Below are positions 1 to 11,027 of a stretch of DNA of 64,000 bases, one piece after another; within the stretch, counting starts at the first letter, position 1; every line of letters begins with the position of its first letter. Source of the stretch: Diploscapter coronatus. Taxonomy: Eukaryota > Nematoda > Chromadorea > Rhabditida > Rhabditidae. A program made the position numbers and the translations under genes. Under the pieces are notes generated by a model. It ran no database searches. It was not told where the DNA came from and was given only the letters and a program-made list of their open reading frames with translations. The stretch covers positions 54,087,201-54,151,200 of the forward strand of contig OZ038422.1 in the NCBI GenBank assembly GCA_964036155.1. Direction: 5' to 3'.

Positions 1-270
1 TCATTCACATTTCCCTTCTATGTTCTTTTCTTCGACTTCGCGAATTTCAATGAATTGACTGCTGCAAGGAAAAGAGGGCCGGAAGCTAAGAGAGAAGGAA
101 AAAGAGAGACATGAGAAATAGTGAATGATGCAGTGTGGATGAGAAAAAAGGGAAGGGAAAATGAGAGAGACTGAACGGCGTTCTGCTGTCATTCGAAGGG
201 AATAGACCTTTCAATGATGATAATGATAAACGAATGATAAGAAAAAGTGACTTAAAAAGGATAATTGCAG

Positions 271-802
271 GGAGAACTCCTCTGATGAACAGAGCCAGAA
301 GATGTATCAAGATGAACCCACAGGGCTACTGGTTCCAATCGTGCTGCAAGAAGAAGACCTATTCCGTGTGCAAGAAAGCCGCCTCTGGGGCTGGGGCCTC
401 TTCGAGCTATTCCAGAAGCGACTTCGCCTCCCCTGAAACTCTGCAATCGCAAACCCGCGAACCAGAAACAACCACTGTCCCATACTGGTACACTACCACA
501 ACTACCCCCTATTGGTACCAGGTAATAAACAAACCTATAAAAGCCCAAAAGAACCAACGTGATGAACCAAACTTTAGACGACAACCACCGAAGACTACTG
601 GAAAAAATACTACGCGACAAGCACCCAAGCACCCTGGGTCTACAGCACGACTCTTCCATACTGGCTGCAGCCAACTACCTATGAACCCCCGACTACTCGA
701 CCATATTATTTCGATTCGTATAGAAAGGCAGTTCCTAAATGGGAACGAACTCCTTATGGAACATTTAAATGGATTCCTGGTTTTAGAGTCCGACGAATTT
801 AA
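271..802 (+). CDS. Aromatic/threonine-rich repeat protein, 3' exons only (5' partial)
   Basis: Two exons are visible: 271-521 and 578-802. The first opens after the acceptor ATTGCAG with a split codon, so earlier exons, probably beyond the left edge, are missing. The second begins after CTTTAG. Both read in one frame across a phase-0 junction. The first exon starts with a short basic, cysteine-containing part (C-x10-CC spacing) and ends in the motif TTTVPYWYTTTTTPYWYQ. The second continues with TTTT, then repeated Tyr/Trp/Pro/Thr blocks such as LPYWLQPTT and RPYYF, and a basic tail ending in VRRI. Low-complexity T/P/Y/W proteins in nematodes are often secreted cuticle or mucin-like material. 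That is inference, since no signal peptide is in view. I do not recognise a family. The long frame that runs on through the intron after 521 is read-through, not coding. Confidence 0.55.
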
Positions 803-3800
803 TTTATACGATTTTATGATTTATTTTCTTACAAACAATTTTCTTGTCAGCAAATGTTCTCATCTAGTTTTGAGTCAGAGATGTGCAGGTTGAGAAATTG
901 TCATTAATTTAATTATTATTTTAATCCTATTTAATCAGACTTAGGAGTACGTTGTTTGCCTGAACGCTTCGATGAGGGCAAAGAATATATTCTGCTAGAG
1001 ATCTTCATATTGTGCAAGGCTATTACAGTAAGGAGGGAAAATGATCAGTCATTTCTATTTGATGATCTCTGAATTGTCATTTTCCCATCCGAACATCCCT
1101 TGATTACCGGTATCGTTCGACCTTCTCTTTCAGGCGAACTCGTATTTTTTTTGTACCTATGCTAATTCACCTGTTTTTGCTGTACATTGTCTATGCTGCT
1201 GGGCAATCGAATCCTTGTCTGTTGTCCCTCTCTCCTCTCTGTCGCCTTCTTGTGATAACCTACAAGAAACTGGCAGATGATAGGGGGAAGGGCATATCCT
1301 TGAAAGCATTGTTGCATTTCTCAAAATCCCATACGAGTATTTTGTGAGGCAAATAAATGATATTGTTTCTTATATCATATCCACGTGAAATGTCGTCTGT
1401 TTTATGCCCGTTTTGCATGTAACATTCGCGCAGTTTTCCTGGTCTCTTCCAGCCTCAGCAAATGTCTCGCAACTTTTTCTGCCGGAAGCAGCATTTCGTC
1501 GACAGAACCAGGCGAACTTCTATGACTTTTGAAAGCAACCCATCGAGAAATTTCGATGATTTGTCGTGAGTGCCGCTGCAATATAGTTTCACCCGGCTGC
1601 CGACACTCGGCCCTCTTCCCGACTGCCTTGTTCTCCCATCGCTTCCCATTTACTTCTCCTGCAGTCAATTCACTCCATGTCACTGTCATTGTCATTGTCA
1701 GTGTCTGTTTCCGGTCTCTTTTTCTTCTTCTCCATCAGCACTGCTCCTTTGCCGTATCACTTCAAGGACAAACCTCTTATTCTCATTCATTGAAGAGAAG
1801 AAGTGGAAGAGAAGGGAAGACTTATCAAAAATGAGAAGCGAACGAAGCGAAAAGGGGAAATTGATAGGAGAGAGGGGACTTATGGAAGGGGGAAGGGAGG
1901 GTCAAATTCCCTTGGTCTGTGTATCTGTTCTTTCTTACTTTTCTCACATTTGAACTCCGATAGTTTTCGTCTTTTGTCACAAATCAACTAATCAGAGAGG
2001 GACAATCGAGAGCAGACTCAGAATCAGCAATCAGACCGTCCTTCCCTCTTCTTCCGCTCAACTGCAACTGCAATCATCAGCCATCTCACTTATCACTTAC
2101 ATCACAAAACATTCATTATTACCAACGCAAAATCAAAACCAGAAATCGATACTGCGAAACAGCAAAATCGAAACCGAACAGTTCTTTCAATAAAATGTCT
2201 TCTTGCAGTAATCTAGAAATTAGTTGAAAATCAAACAAGATGAAACTTCCAAATAAATTTCTTCAAGGGGAATATCCTAAACAATACCTAACTATTTCCA
2301 CGATCTCATCTAGCTTTTCAGAAACGAAACAAATCCAGTCATCCTCTATATATGAGACGTTATTCGTAAGAAGTTGTTTTTATAGAGGGGTGATACCTAA
2401 AAAAAAAAAGTCAACTCAAATTTCGAGCTGTTTTTCATCCCTGAAGGTTTTCGACTACGCTGATGACGAATCTGACGGCTAAAACCCGACCCGACCACGT
2501 GTTCCGGAAGATCCGCATCCGGTAGTTATGAAAAATTCTATTTTCGTTATTCTGCATGGAAAAAATCAGCTTTGGTATCAAAATGCTCATAGAGGCCAGC
2601 TGAGCACGATTCGAAAGAGATCTCGTCGAAACAACCACTTACTGGTGGAAAATTAGAACATCTTTGAAAATGCATGCTTTAAAGCATATTTTCGATTTTA
2701 TTTTTCCTACAGTAATCGAACTGCCAAAGTTATTTATATCGGAAAGTAGCCTAGATATTCTAGCTTGTTTTTCCGAGTTTCTTTCACTCAAATTAATACT
2801 TTTTAGTGGTATTGTTTCAGTTACAATTAGTCCGAATTTTCAGATATCCACAAGGTGATTTTAATAGGATAATTGGTGTACGTAGACTGTATTCTGATAC
2901 CAGTAATGTATGAATTGTATCTTACAAGACAAGATGTTATACTTTGATATCAGCTATCTTCGAACAGAATGGATAAAAACAATATTTTATTGAACACTCG
3001 ACAAATTTTCGGAATGCATTTGAACTGATAAAGTGAAATGAATAAATCAATTCAAGTAAAAAAGAACTAAGCAGTCGTGAGCTGTATAAACTTTGCCTAT
3101 ACATATAGAACCTCTTTTCACATTTTATCATTATTTCCGATCAATCTTTTGGCTCATGATGATAGAATATTATTCGAGTGCAGTTGCTTCGGACCATGAG
3201 GTGTAGCTTTAGTAACTTTGACTAATTCTTTATTAGTCGATGATGTAGTAGTGTTGCTCTTCTAAAATTGTCCCTTTTACATGAATATGTACATAAACTA
3301 CCTTGATCAATCCTCTCACTAAGAAAAACAGGGTAATTATTTGGAGGGATGGTCCATATAAGTAAATAAATCGATCAATGTCCTGAAAGTTTTTTTTAAT
3401 ACTTTCTTGGTGGAAAATTTAATTTATTCTAGTATGAATTCATTTTTTATGTTAGAAAAGTATGCTGCTCAAGGTTTATTCAGAAAACAATTCCTAATTT
3501 TGCAGTTGCTCTTTCTAAGCACATGATGCGAAAGGGGTATTTTGGTTCCTTAAGGCACGATTAGCCGAGTTCTATTCTTGAAAATTCAAAGTGACACTCA
3601 TGTGCCTCCTATCCGATGCAAAAATATTATTGTTTATGTAAATAATGGTAAGATCGAAGAATTCACTATTTAGAACGTTCCTTTAGGATTTCTCAGCGCA
3701 TATTTTCAGGATATATGTTGGTAAACAGGTCCTTCCATTTCTTGTTAGTTAATATGAAAACTTGTTATTAATAATGCTTACGACTATATAAGCTATCACA

Positions 3801-4069
3801 AAGTGTAACAAAGGTGCATCATCGAACCAACATCCAACTAAAATATTCTAGTAATTTCTCTCAAACTTCTAACTTTGAAACTAGTTCATTTATGCTATTT
3901 TTCGTTAAATCGTGAACAATTTTCGTTATTTCAGACAAATTCTTTCAATACACCATCGTTCTTTGTGTAAGAGGATTTTGAACTATATCGAATCTCGGCA
4001 TTTTAAACCAGGGATTGGTTATAAATATAAACGAATGTGTGATTTTATGTATTAATTGGATTTGAGAAA
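803..4069. other. Intergenic region, no supported gene
   Basis: About 3.3 kb of mixed sequence. Open frames here are short, overlap on both strands and have no splice-site support or family resemblance. The stretch from about 1,400 to 2,200 is richer in GC and pyrimidines than the AT-rich remainder. The only structure I can support is a dispersed repeat copy at about 2,352-2,463, listed separately. Confidence 0.5.
2352..2463 (+). repeat. Dispersed repeat, copy A
   Basis: This stretch matches the reverse complement of about 11,028-11,136 over roughly 110 bases. Shared blocks in the same order are GAGACGTTATTC or AAGACGTTATTC, a GGTG(A/G)TACC block, CAAATTTCGAGCTG, then TTTTC(A/G)(A/C)CTACGCTGAT. 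The copies differ by substitutions and by the length of an A run, so this is an old dispersed element. Its class is unknown. Confidence 0.6.
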
Positions 4070-5808
4070 TCAATTATTTACACAGATTCGTCCTCTTGAT
4101 AGACTCATTACATATGGAAAAATTATTACAACGAAAATATAATTAATCTTGCACAGGATGTTTAAGATATCGAAGTTAAAAGATTGAGAGAACATCCTAC
4201 TTATAGGTTTCCGTTTCTGGTCGTCCCAACCAAAGCAAAAAAAAGGATATAGTTGGACAATAATTAAATCGTTTACTACCACTTCGCATAAAATCTAAAC
4301 GTTATGCATATTCATTTTCAACATAATATGATGCAATATTGACCGGACTAACTTACATGCACCATTAGGTATCGATTTAAGCGTCGTTCAGCATTTCTTG
4401 TATTTTGGCTCAGATTGCCATACGAACCAAAACACCGCCTTAGATAAATAAACGCGGCAATACTAATTATCGTCTGAGCATAACTTGCTACGATTGGAAC
4501 TATTGTAATGTAAAGATTCTAAAAATGATCTACATAATTGACGTTAATAATTTTTATCTTGATAATATTCGTTTAACTTACAGCCCATTGAATAAGAGCC
4601 ATTACATATCGTATATCAATTATATCAACAATATTAACACTTTGATAATGGTTCAACCAGTAAATTGTAACATAAACTAGGTTGACGATACAGCCAAAAA
4701 TAATATTAAATCCGACCAATATCCAAAATATAATGGCGAATAGCTTAGTTATTTTTTCGTTACGATGACTAAATTGAATCATTTTGTATAAAAATTGAAA
4801 TATGCATGTGGAAGAATTTCTAACAGTGAAAACGTCCTAGCTCTACATATCGTAGCTGCAGTCGAAACGAATCTTATGGGCATCATTAATAATGGATCTT
4901 GGAAAATAGCACATAACGTAGTCAATAATGGCTGCAATTCCATTTGTCAGTTGTCAATGCAAAATTTAAACTATATTATATTAAAGTCAACTTTATATGT
5001 CAAATAAATTTAAAACAGTGATATTTTAATTATTTGGAAAAGTTGCGACAGAAAAGCACAGACATTATGGCGAAATAATGTATGAAAAACTACAATAATA
5101 CGATTCATGCTATTTCACAAAATGTCGACACTTTTTTGTAGCAACGCAGATGATACTTTAAACAATTCGCTTAAACTGTAGATAAATATTGATTAATACA
5201 CGTGGCTAAAATTTAAAATTGTGTTACTCTTTGTGGATAATCATCTTGGCAGCAAAAGCTAAAAATAGTATAATCGACACTAGACGAAAGCTAAAGTATT
5301 ATCATGCTTCAATGCATATTGAAAACTGCATCATAAAATAATAGTAGTATAAAACTTACACATATCAATGAATAGATAAAAAGGATTATATTTAGAATGA
5401 GTAAGGTGGCTATTAATTTTTCGAATTGTGAAAACTTTTCAATTTTTCGAAATAACCGATACATCATAAATATGCCGATAAAAATCGACATTAATGAGAT
5501 GCTATTTAAAATGGCCATGATTTGAAACCCTATAGGTGAATTTATTTTTGAAGATAATATCGATATAAAACTATCTAACTAACTTGTATCAAATTCATCT
5601 CCATTAAGTATGATAGCTTTCCACGCAACGATGAATTTGTAAAGTAATGTATCTGATGTTAAAAATTCTAAAATAGTAAATCGTTACCGAGGTTTATAAA
5701 AAAAAAAAACAATGCAAAATAGTATGTAAGAATAAACTGAAAAATTAATTCACCTTCACAGAAATCATAATTCTTTCCCTTAGGCGTAGGTTTATAACAC
5801 CAAGTCAT
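4070..5808 (-). CDS. Nematode seven-transmembrane (serpentine) receptor-like gene, apparent frame break
   Basis: Six minus-strand exons: 5808-5754, 5667-5584, 5529-5360, 4931-4582, 4518-4367 and 4294-4070. Each joins its neighbour in phase. The translation gives about seven hydrophobic stretches: two in exon 3 (around ISLMSIFIGIFMMY and IATLLILNIILFIYSLI), one in exon 4 before position 4,785, another after it (LFAIIFWILVGFNIIFG), one across exons 4-5 (NLYITIVPIVASYAQ), and two in exon 6. A polar NAERRLNRYL loop precedes helix six. This layout is typical of nematode chemosensory receptors, but I cannot name the family. The reading frame shifts by one base inside exon 4, near the A run at about 4,784, and the summed exon length is not a multiple of three. 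It is therefore either a pseudogene, a sequence error, or has an exon boundary I misplaced. Confidence 0.6.
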
Positions 5809-6353
5809 TTGATTCTACGAATTATTTCTCTAGTGATAATAATAAATCTGTCGAATAACAATTTAAGAAAAATGATCCCAATACAGTACGATTTAGAAAG
5901 AGTAGTGCTTTCGAAACAAAAATGGCAAACTTGAAATGGATCGAATAGCAGTGCAAGACGTTGCTTAGGCAATCAGCCTTGTATTTATAGTACTCCCCTA
6001 ACTTATAATTTAGTGTAATTTCAGTTTAAGCACTCCAATTATGTCCGTTCTATGTCTTGCGAAACTTTATTGAATTTGTATATGAGAGTTGTAGAAGGTT
6101 CAAGATTAGAAGATAGACTTTTCAGATGACTAAAAATTGCATCTGTGTTAAGATTTGATTGTCAGTTCAGAAAATTATTTTGGGAATTAGGTGATGTGGT
6201 GAAATCGCGTGCATAACTCATCATCAGGGTTGTTTACGGTGCAGCTGATTTTCATTGTGGTGCGATACGTCATCTTACTGCACCGTCAACATTCCTGCCC
6301 ACCATGTGAATTTTAAAACAGTAATTTCATATACAAAGTAGTTGTGTCAAATA
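5809..6353. other. Intergenic region left of the Tc1 element
   Basis: AT-rich sequence between the receptor start and the transposon. No coding frame is supported. A short imperfect inverted pair (around GTTTACGGTGCA and TGCACCGTCAAC, 6,230-6,292) is visible but too small to classify. Confidence 0.5.
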
Positions 6354-6551
6354 CAGTGCCGCTCAAAAGTCTTGGGAGTTTTGAATTTTTGGCATAACTT
6401 TTTTATGGTGCAACAAAATTCCAAAAACTTTTTTTTATTTGATAGCCCATCGAAATACCTTTCAAACGATACCATACATGTGTCCGCTGTTTACTCCGTA
6501 CTAAAGTTATTTACGAATTTGGAAATTTGCCCGCTCAAAAGTCTTGGGAGT
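6354..6551 (+). repeat. Left terminal inverted repeat of the Tc1 element
   Basis: It pairs with 7735-7932 in reverse complement with only a few mismatches. It contains the outer and inner copies of the putative transposase-binding motif, at each end of the repeat. Confidence 0.85.
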
Positions 6552-6602
6552 TGTTTGTTTTCGATTTTATCTCGTGCTTTTTTGTTTTGATTTGGCAAAT
6601 TT

Positions 6603-7659
6603 ATGTTTATTTTTGTTATTCTGCTTCTATTCTCGATGGTTTGTCACGACTATTATGATGCCAATCTGAAGAAGAGGGTCGTCAGGTTTGTCGCTGATGG
6701 GCACTCGAAAATTGAAGCTTCCGACGTCTTCAAAATCTCTCTGCAGCCTGTATCCCGTTGGACCGCTAACCCAATGAAGGACCGAAGTCTGGGGAATAAG
6801 CTGAAATCAAGTCAACCGAAAAAAACCACTCCTCTTGTTGATAGGGATATTTTTATCGTTTCTAAGCGAAACTCAAAATTAACTACACGTCAAATTCTTT
6901 CCAAAATCTCCACTCCAAACAGTCCAAAAATTTATTTTAACACTGTGAAACGTCGTATGACTTCTTCCGGGTTGAATGGAATAGTTGGGGTCAGAAAAGC
7001 TTTGATTTCCAAAAAGAATAAGACCGACTGTAAAGTGTGAACGAAAAAACATAAGGTGTGGTTTCGTGCGCAGTGGTCTAGAATCCTTTGGAGTGACGAG
7101 AGTAAATTTAATTCATTTGGAAGTGATGAGAGACAGTGGGTCAAGCGTCCAGTTGGCATTAGAAATGATCCCAAGTATCAGATTCCCGCCGTCAAGCACG
7201 GTGGTAAATCTATCACTGTATGGGAATGTTTCAGTATATCTGGCGTCGGTCCTCTGGTCAGAATTGATGGTAGAATGGATACTCAGATTTATGCTGACAT
7301 CTTAGAGAAGTAGATATTTCCACTTGCAAAGAGAAATATGCCTGCTGGTTGGATATATCAGCCGAATAATGGTCCGAAGCATAAGTCGGTATTTCTTCAG
7401 AAATGGTTCCAAAGCTAAAAAAGTGAAGGTTTTGTCTTGGCCTTCGCAAAGCCCGGACCTAAATCCAATAGAGCACCTCTGGCAAGAGCTCAAAAAGCGA
7501 ACAGGAGGCATTCCGACTCGAAATGCCGATCAAAAATTCGCGGTCCTTCAGAAGGAATGGTGCAAAATAGACCGGCGCGCTATTGATCGTCTTATCGCTT
7601 CGATGCCTAACCGCTGCCGTGAGGTCAAGAGAGCTAAGGATTACTCAACCAAATACTAA
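6603..7659 (+). pseudogene. Tc1-like DDE transposase, inactivated
   Basis: This is the single transposase frame of the element at 6354-7932. An N-terminal helix-turn-helix region comes first (around LKKRVVRFVADGHSKIEASD). The catalytic core follows: WSDESKF carries the first Asp, and SPDLNPIEHLWQELKK carries the terminal Glu of the DDE triad. Three lesions are visible: a TGA at 7038-7040, a TAG at 7311-7313, and a frame change around 7,410-7,417. The block equivalent to the usual QQDNDPKH reads QPNNGPKH, so the second catalytic Asp also appears to be lost. The product would be dead. The C-terminal part from about 7,420 to 7,659 stays open in another frame. Confidence 0.85.
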
Positions 7660-7734
7660 TCATTTCTAGTCATTTTGAAAATTTTCTTCTCCATTTCCAT
7701 TCAAAAAGAATTTTTTTCTTTCGAAATTCCTTTT

Positions 7735-7932
7735 ACTCCCAAGACTTTTGAGCGGGCAAATTTACAAATCCGTAAATAACTTTAGTACGGAGTAAACAGC
7801 GGGCACATGTATGGTATCGTTTGAAAGGTATTTCGATGGGCTATCAAATAAAAAAAAGTTTTTGGAATTTCGTTGCACCATAAAAAAGTTATGCCAAAAA
7901 TTCAAAACTCCCAAGACTTTTGAGCGGCACTG
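7735..7932 (-). repeat. Right terminal inverted repeat of the Tc1 element
   Basis: Reverse complement of 6354-6551 with a few substitutions, including a one-base difference in the T run next to the TTTTTGGAAT block. The inner copy of the binding motif lies at about 7735-7756. Confidence 0.85.
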
Positions 7933-7934
7933 TA

Positions 7935-8119
7935 TGTATCAAGGCCTATGGGTTCCTTACAGCTATGAAGAATATCGTGCATGGTATGATATTCGTAATC
8001 TGAACATCGAAGTCTCACCATTTTCTGAAATTCCTGCGTTCATCATAAACATTCATAATTGTCGCTTTAATGATGGCTTTGAATTTGTCACGATACAACC
8101 ATTAGAGCTTCAATTATGA
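7935..8119 (+). other. Open reading fragment abutting the Tc1 insertion, possible disrupted exon
   Basis: Directly right of the TA target site an open frame runs about 60 codons to a TGA at 8117-8119, with a coding-like composition (segments such as SYEEYRAWYDIRNL and GFEFVTIQPLELQL). In this sequence it is fused to the transposon end. An acceptor-like CTTACAG lies at about 7,955-7,961. If the transposon is removed mentally and one TA kept, an ATG spans the junction. I recognise no family. It may be a gene remnant split by the transposon, or chance. Confidence 0.3.
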
Positions 8120-8825
8120 ATCTGTCATTGTAATTGCTGGTTACACAAGTTTAGTACTTATGAAAAATATCTAAGAATCGACAACACAATCTATGTGTAC
8201 GAATAAATTTGCTTGAGAGTGATTATTTTGATAATTTTCAAATACTTGAAAAATAGTGCATAATTTTAGAAAATCTTGAGATCAGAAGCTATATTAAAAA
8301 CTACAGATTCACGTTTTTGAAAATATCAGTGCAAGGTTTGACAGTGAATGCGATTCTTGTAATGCAGAGAATTCTTGGTTATGTAGAATTTTTCTTACAA
8401 AATATACAATAGACGTTTATAACTGAAATCATTCTTCATCGATTGTCATAAGTTAAGGTATTTATTAGATTCTTAAAAACTTTGACTTATGTGTTCAAAT
8501 TTTAGCAATAAAGTTATATGGAGAATTTTAGTAATCTTTTCGTATAATATCATGCCTGATAATTTTTCCATAAAGCCAAACAATACTACAAAAGATGAAT
8601 ATTTGATTTGATCTCAATTCTACTGGCATATGATATAACTCATTTAACACGGCAATTGTTAGAAAAGTTGCAGTTGTTCTATTATGACTAGCCGTTGCAT
8701 AAAAATAATAACCATAATTTTCTTAGAAAATGATTGACCTTTTGTCAAATTGTTCTAAGGAAATTACACTGATATGGCGATTTCTAGTTTTCATTTAGAA
8801 TTGATTGTTGAATTATGAATTTTAA
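8120..8825. other. Intergenic AT-rich sequence
   Basis: About 700 bp between the Tc1 element and the MITE. No gene, repeat or regulatory structure that I can support. Confidence 0.5.
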
Positions 8826-9407
8826 CAGTGAATGTCGGGATGGATCAAAGTCAGTTTCCAGGAGTCCGTCGATTTGGTTGATTTTCACATATTTTATAGT
8901 TTTTCACGCTGATTCTCGTGATGATAACCGTTTTCCATAAAAATGCGCGTGAGCGGAATTACAGTAGTTTGAAGTTTTGAGAGACCCGACCTCGGGAAAA
9001 AATCATAACTTTCTTATTTGTGGACCAAAGTTCATGATTATTTTTTTTATTTTGTAGATCTTAAGTAGTAGAACAATGTAAAAATAACAAGGGAATGTTT
9101 CAAATTATCTTTGGTGGAAAATTATTTATTGTAACAGGTGGTCGTAGTTACATCATTTGCATAGTTTTTCATGGACTATCTAACGCAAAAAATCCCCATT
9201 CGACTTGGTTCAGAAATAAGGAAGTTATGAATTTTTTTCAAGGTCGAGGTTGTCAAAATTTTAAGCTACCGTAATCCGCTACAATAATCGATTTTTTAAG
9301 CGAATAGCACCATGAGAATCAGCGTGAAAACTGAACAATATATATGAAAATCAGCCCTATTTGCGGGCCCCTGTTTATATCGACTTTGGTCCTAGTGACA
9401 TTCACTC
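8826..9407. mobile_element. Foldback MITE-like element with TTAA target duplication
   Basis: This 582-bp element is flanked by TTAA on both sides (8822-8825 and 9408-9411). Its two ends are long imperfect inverted repeats of about 200 bases. The left begins CAGTGAATGTC and the right ends GACATTCACTC. Paired blocks inside include GACCAAAGTC or GATCAAAGTC, TTTTCACGCTGATTCTC, and a CATAACTT(T/C)CTTATTT block nearer the centre. It has no coding capacity. TTAA duplications are typical of piggyBac-type elements, so a piggyBac-mobilised MITE is the likely class (inference). The arms match at roughly 70 percent by eye, so it is older than the neighbouring Tc1 copy. Confidence 0.75.
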
Positions 9408-9602
9408 TTAAATGATGAGCCATGTTTAGGGATCGATTTTTAGTCTGTTAAAATTGCGAAGCATCAATTTAGTAGTTTCATTCTCCTTTCTTCAATGTTC
9501 AATTTCAAACTCATTAATTCCAGTCTTTCTCACTCAATCAACTCTTTTACTATTTTCACTTTGAAATAATACTATGCTGATTGTTTAGGTCTCTTGACAA
9601 AT

Positions 9603-10873
9603 ATGTTAGCCAATTTACCAGTCGAAATTATATTGCTGATCTGCCAATATCCCGAATCCAAAGACCTGGGACAATTGGCTTGGACTAACAAGCGAATGAT
9701 GCAAATAATCAAGAAACATCTGCCGATATTGCTCGAAGGGAAAATTTTATTCTATCGTAAGAAATCATGTTGAAAGCTAAGTAAGAGACTTTGAAACGAT
9801 TCATAATAATTTAGATTTATACTCAAATAATGGTGAAAGTGAAGGAAGGATATGCTTATTCAATTCATACACCTGCTCAGTAGAAGAGGTTGCAAAACTG
9901 CACAATTGTTATAGCCCATGTCAAGTAGCAATTACACAGAATAAAGTAAATTCTTATATTCGTTATTTTGGGGAATTTCTTAAGCTTCAGATTTTTGGAA
10001 TTAATTCACATGAAAAATCATTTGAAATATTTTACTTGAATACTCGACAAATTTCAAGAGGTCTTATCAACAAATCCATGAATGATCGATTCGACGAATT
10101 TTACAGGCCCAAATCCTCCTGAATGGCGTAGTACTGCATCTGTGGCTTATTTCAAAGATAAATTGTATTATTTGGGTGGATACGATCCTAAAGTATGGAC
10201 ACGAAAAAATACGAATCGAATTGATGTAAGAAGATCGAATGAAAGTCCATGAAGTAATTAATTCAGGTTTTAATAGGTGGAGAATGGCAAACAGGACCTG
10301 CTTTTCCTCTTCTAATTCATTATGTTCAAACAATAACATGCGATGAAATTTTATACGGTCACATTATAGAATATTCGTTATTGTAATTATGAGTATTCAG
10401 TTATTGATGGTCATGACAGTGGAAAGATATATCGATTATCAGACGATGAACAGGAATGGATTGAAGTTGGAGAGATTCCAGAAAAACGAATTTCATTCGG
10501 AGTTGCATCGCTAAATGGAAGAATTTACATAATTGGAGGACGGTAGTCGTTAATTTTGTAACGATAAATAATGTATCATTATATATTTAGTGGTGATTCA
10601 TTAAAATCCTGTCTATGTTTCGACCCCTCAGCTCCAGTTGACAGTCGATTTTCTCGAATCGCTGATATGAGTTACGCAAAATGTCATCATTCGCTCATAG
10701 TCGCTAACGGGAAATTGTATGCAATCGGAGGGTGAGCTGAGATTTTGCATATCTTTATACGAAATAGTTGTTAATTTAGATTTCAAAATACTGAGAAAAG
10801 AAGTAGTAGTTCTTACTGCGCAATAAACCTCTGTGACGCTACTGAAGAATACGATTCACAAACAGATAAATGA
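9603..10873 (+). CDS. F-box/kelch-repeat protein (predicted SCF ubiquitin ligase adaptor)
   Basis: Seven exons: 9603-9756, 9815-10060, 10107-10225, 10267-10357, 10401-10542, 10591-10731 and 10780-10873. They sum to 987 nt, or 328 residues. Residues 1-45 form an F-box (NLPVEIILLICQYP, then LGQLAWTNKRMMQII), the part that binds SKP1. Several kelch blades follow, marked by the double-glycine motifs DKLYYLGGYD, GRIYIIGGR and GKLYAIGG, with partner strands such as EWIEVGEIP. F-box/kelch proteins recruit substrates through the kelch propeller for ubiquitination in SCF complexes. Such genes expand rapidly in nematodes. The last blade breaks off at YDSQTDK followed by TGA where kelch repeats usually carry Trp, which suggests a nonsense change. 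A 39-nt stretch in exon 2 starting GTAAAT could alternatively be spliced in part. The substrate is unknown. Confidence 0.75.
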
Positions 10874-11027
10874 AGAATAATGGAAAGATTAAAATTGGAA
10901 TAATAGCTTAATATCATTGGAACTTTTATTTGGCATATTATATTATATTTTATGAATATTATCTTTATTTGACTATTATTAAAAATTCCAATGAACGTGA
11001 TAAAGATAACTCTCGAAGACATTCAAG

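Larger units (their letters stand above)
6354..7932 (+). mobile_element. Tc1-family DNA transposon with long inverted repeats
   Basis: The element is 1,579 bp, begins CAGTGCCGCTC and ends GAGCGGCACTG, and is flanked on both sides by the TA dinucleotide (6352-6353 and 7933-7934) expected of Tc1/mariner target duplication. The terminal inverted repeats are about 198 bp each (6354-6551 and 7735-7932) and nearly identical. The outer motif CCGCTCAAAAGTCTTGGGAG recurs at the inner edge of each repeat (about 6531-6550 on the left). That is the IR/DR arrangement, with two transposase-binding sites per end, known in some Tc1-like elements. The near-identity of the ends points to a fairly recent insertion. 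Internally there is one degraded transposase frame, so the copy should be non-autonomous unless supplied in trans. Confidence 0.9.

Noticed and set aside
234..893. A single 219-codon frame at the left end
   Set aside because: Only 271-521 belongs to the gene. After 521 a GT donor starts an intron, and the true second exon (578-802) is in another frame with the same PYW/Thr composition.
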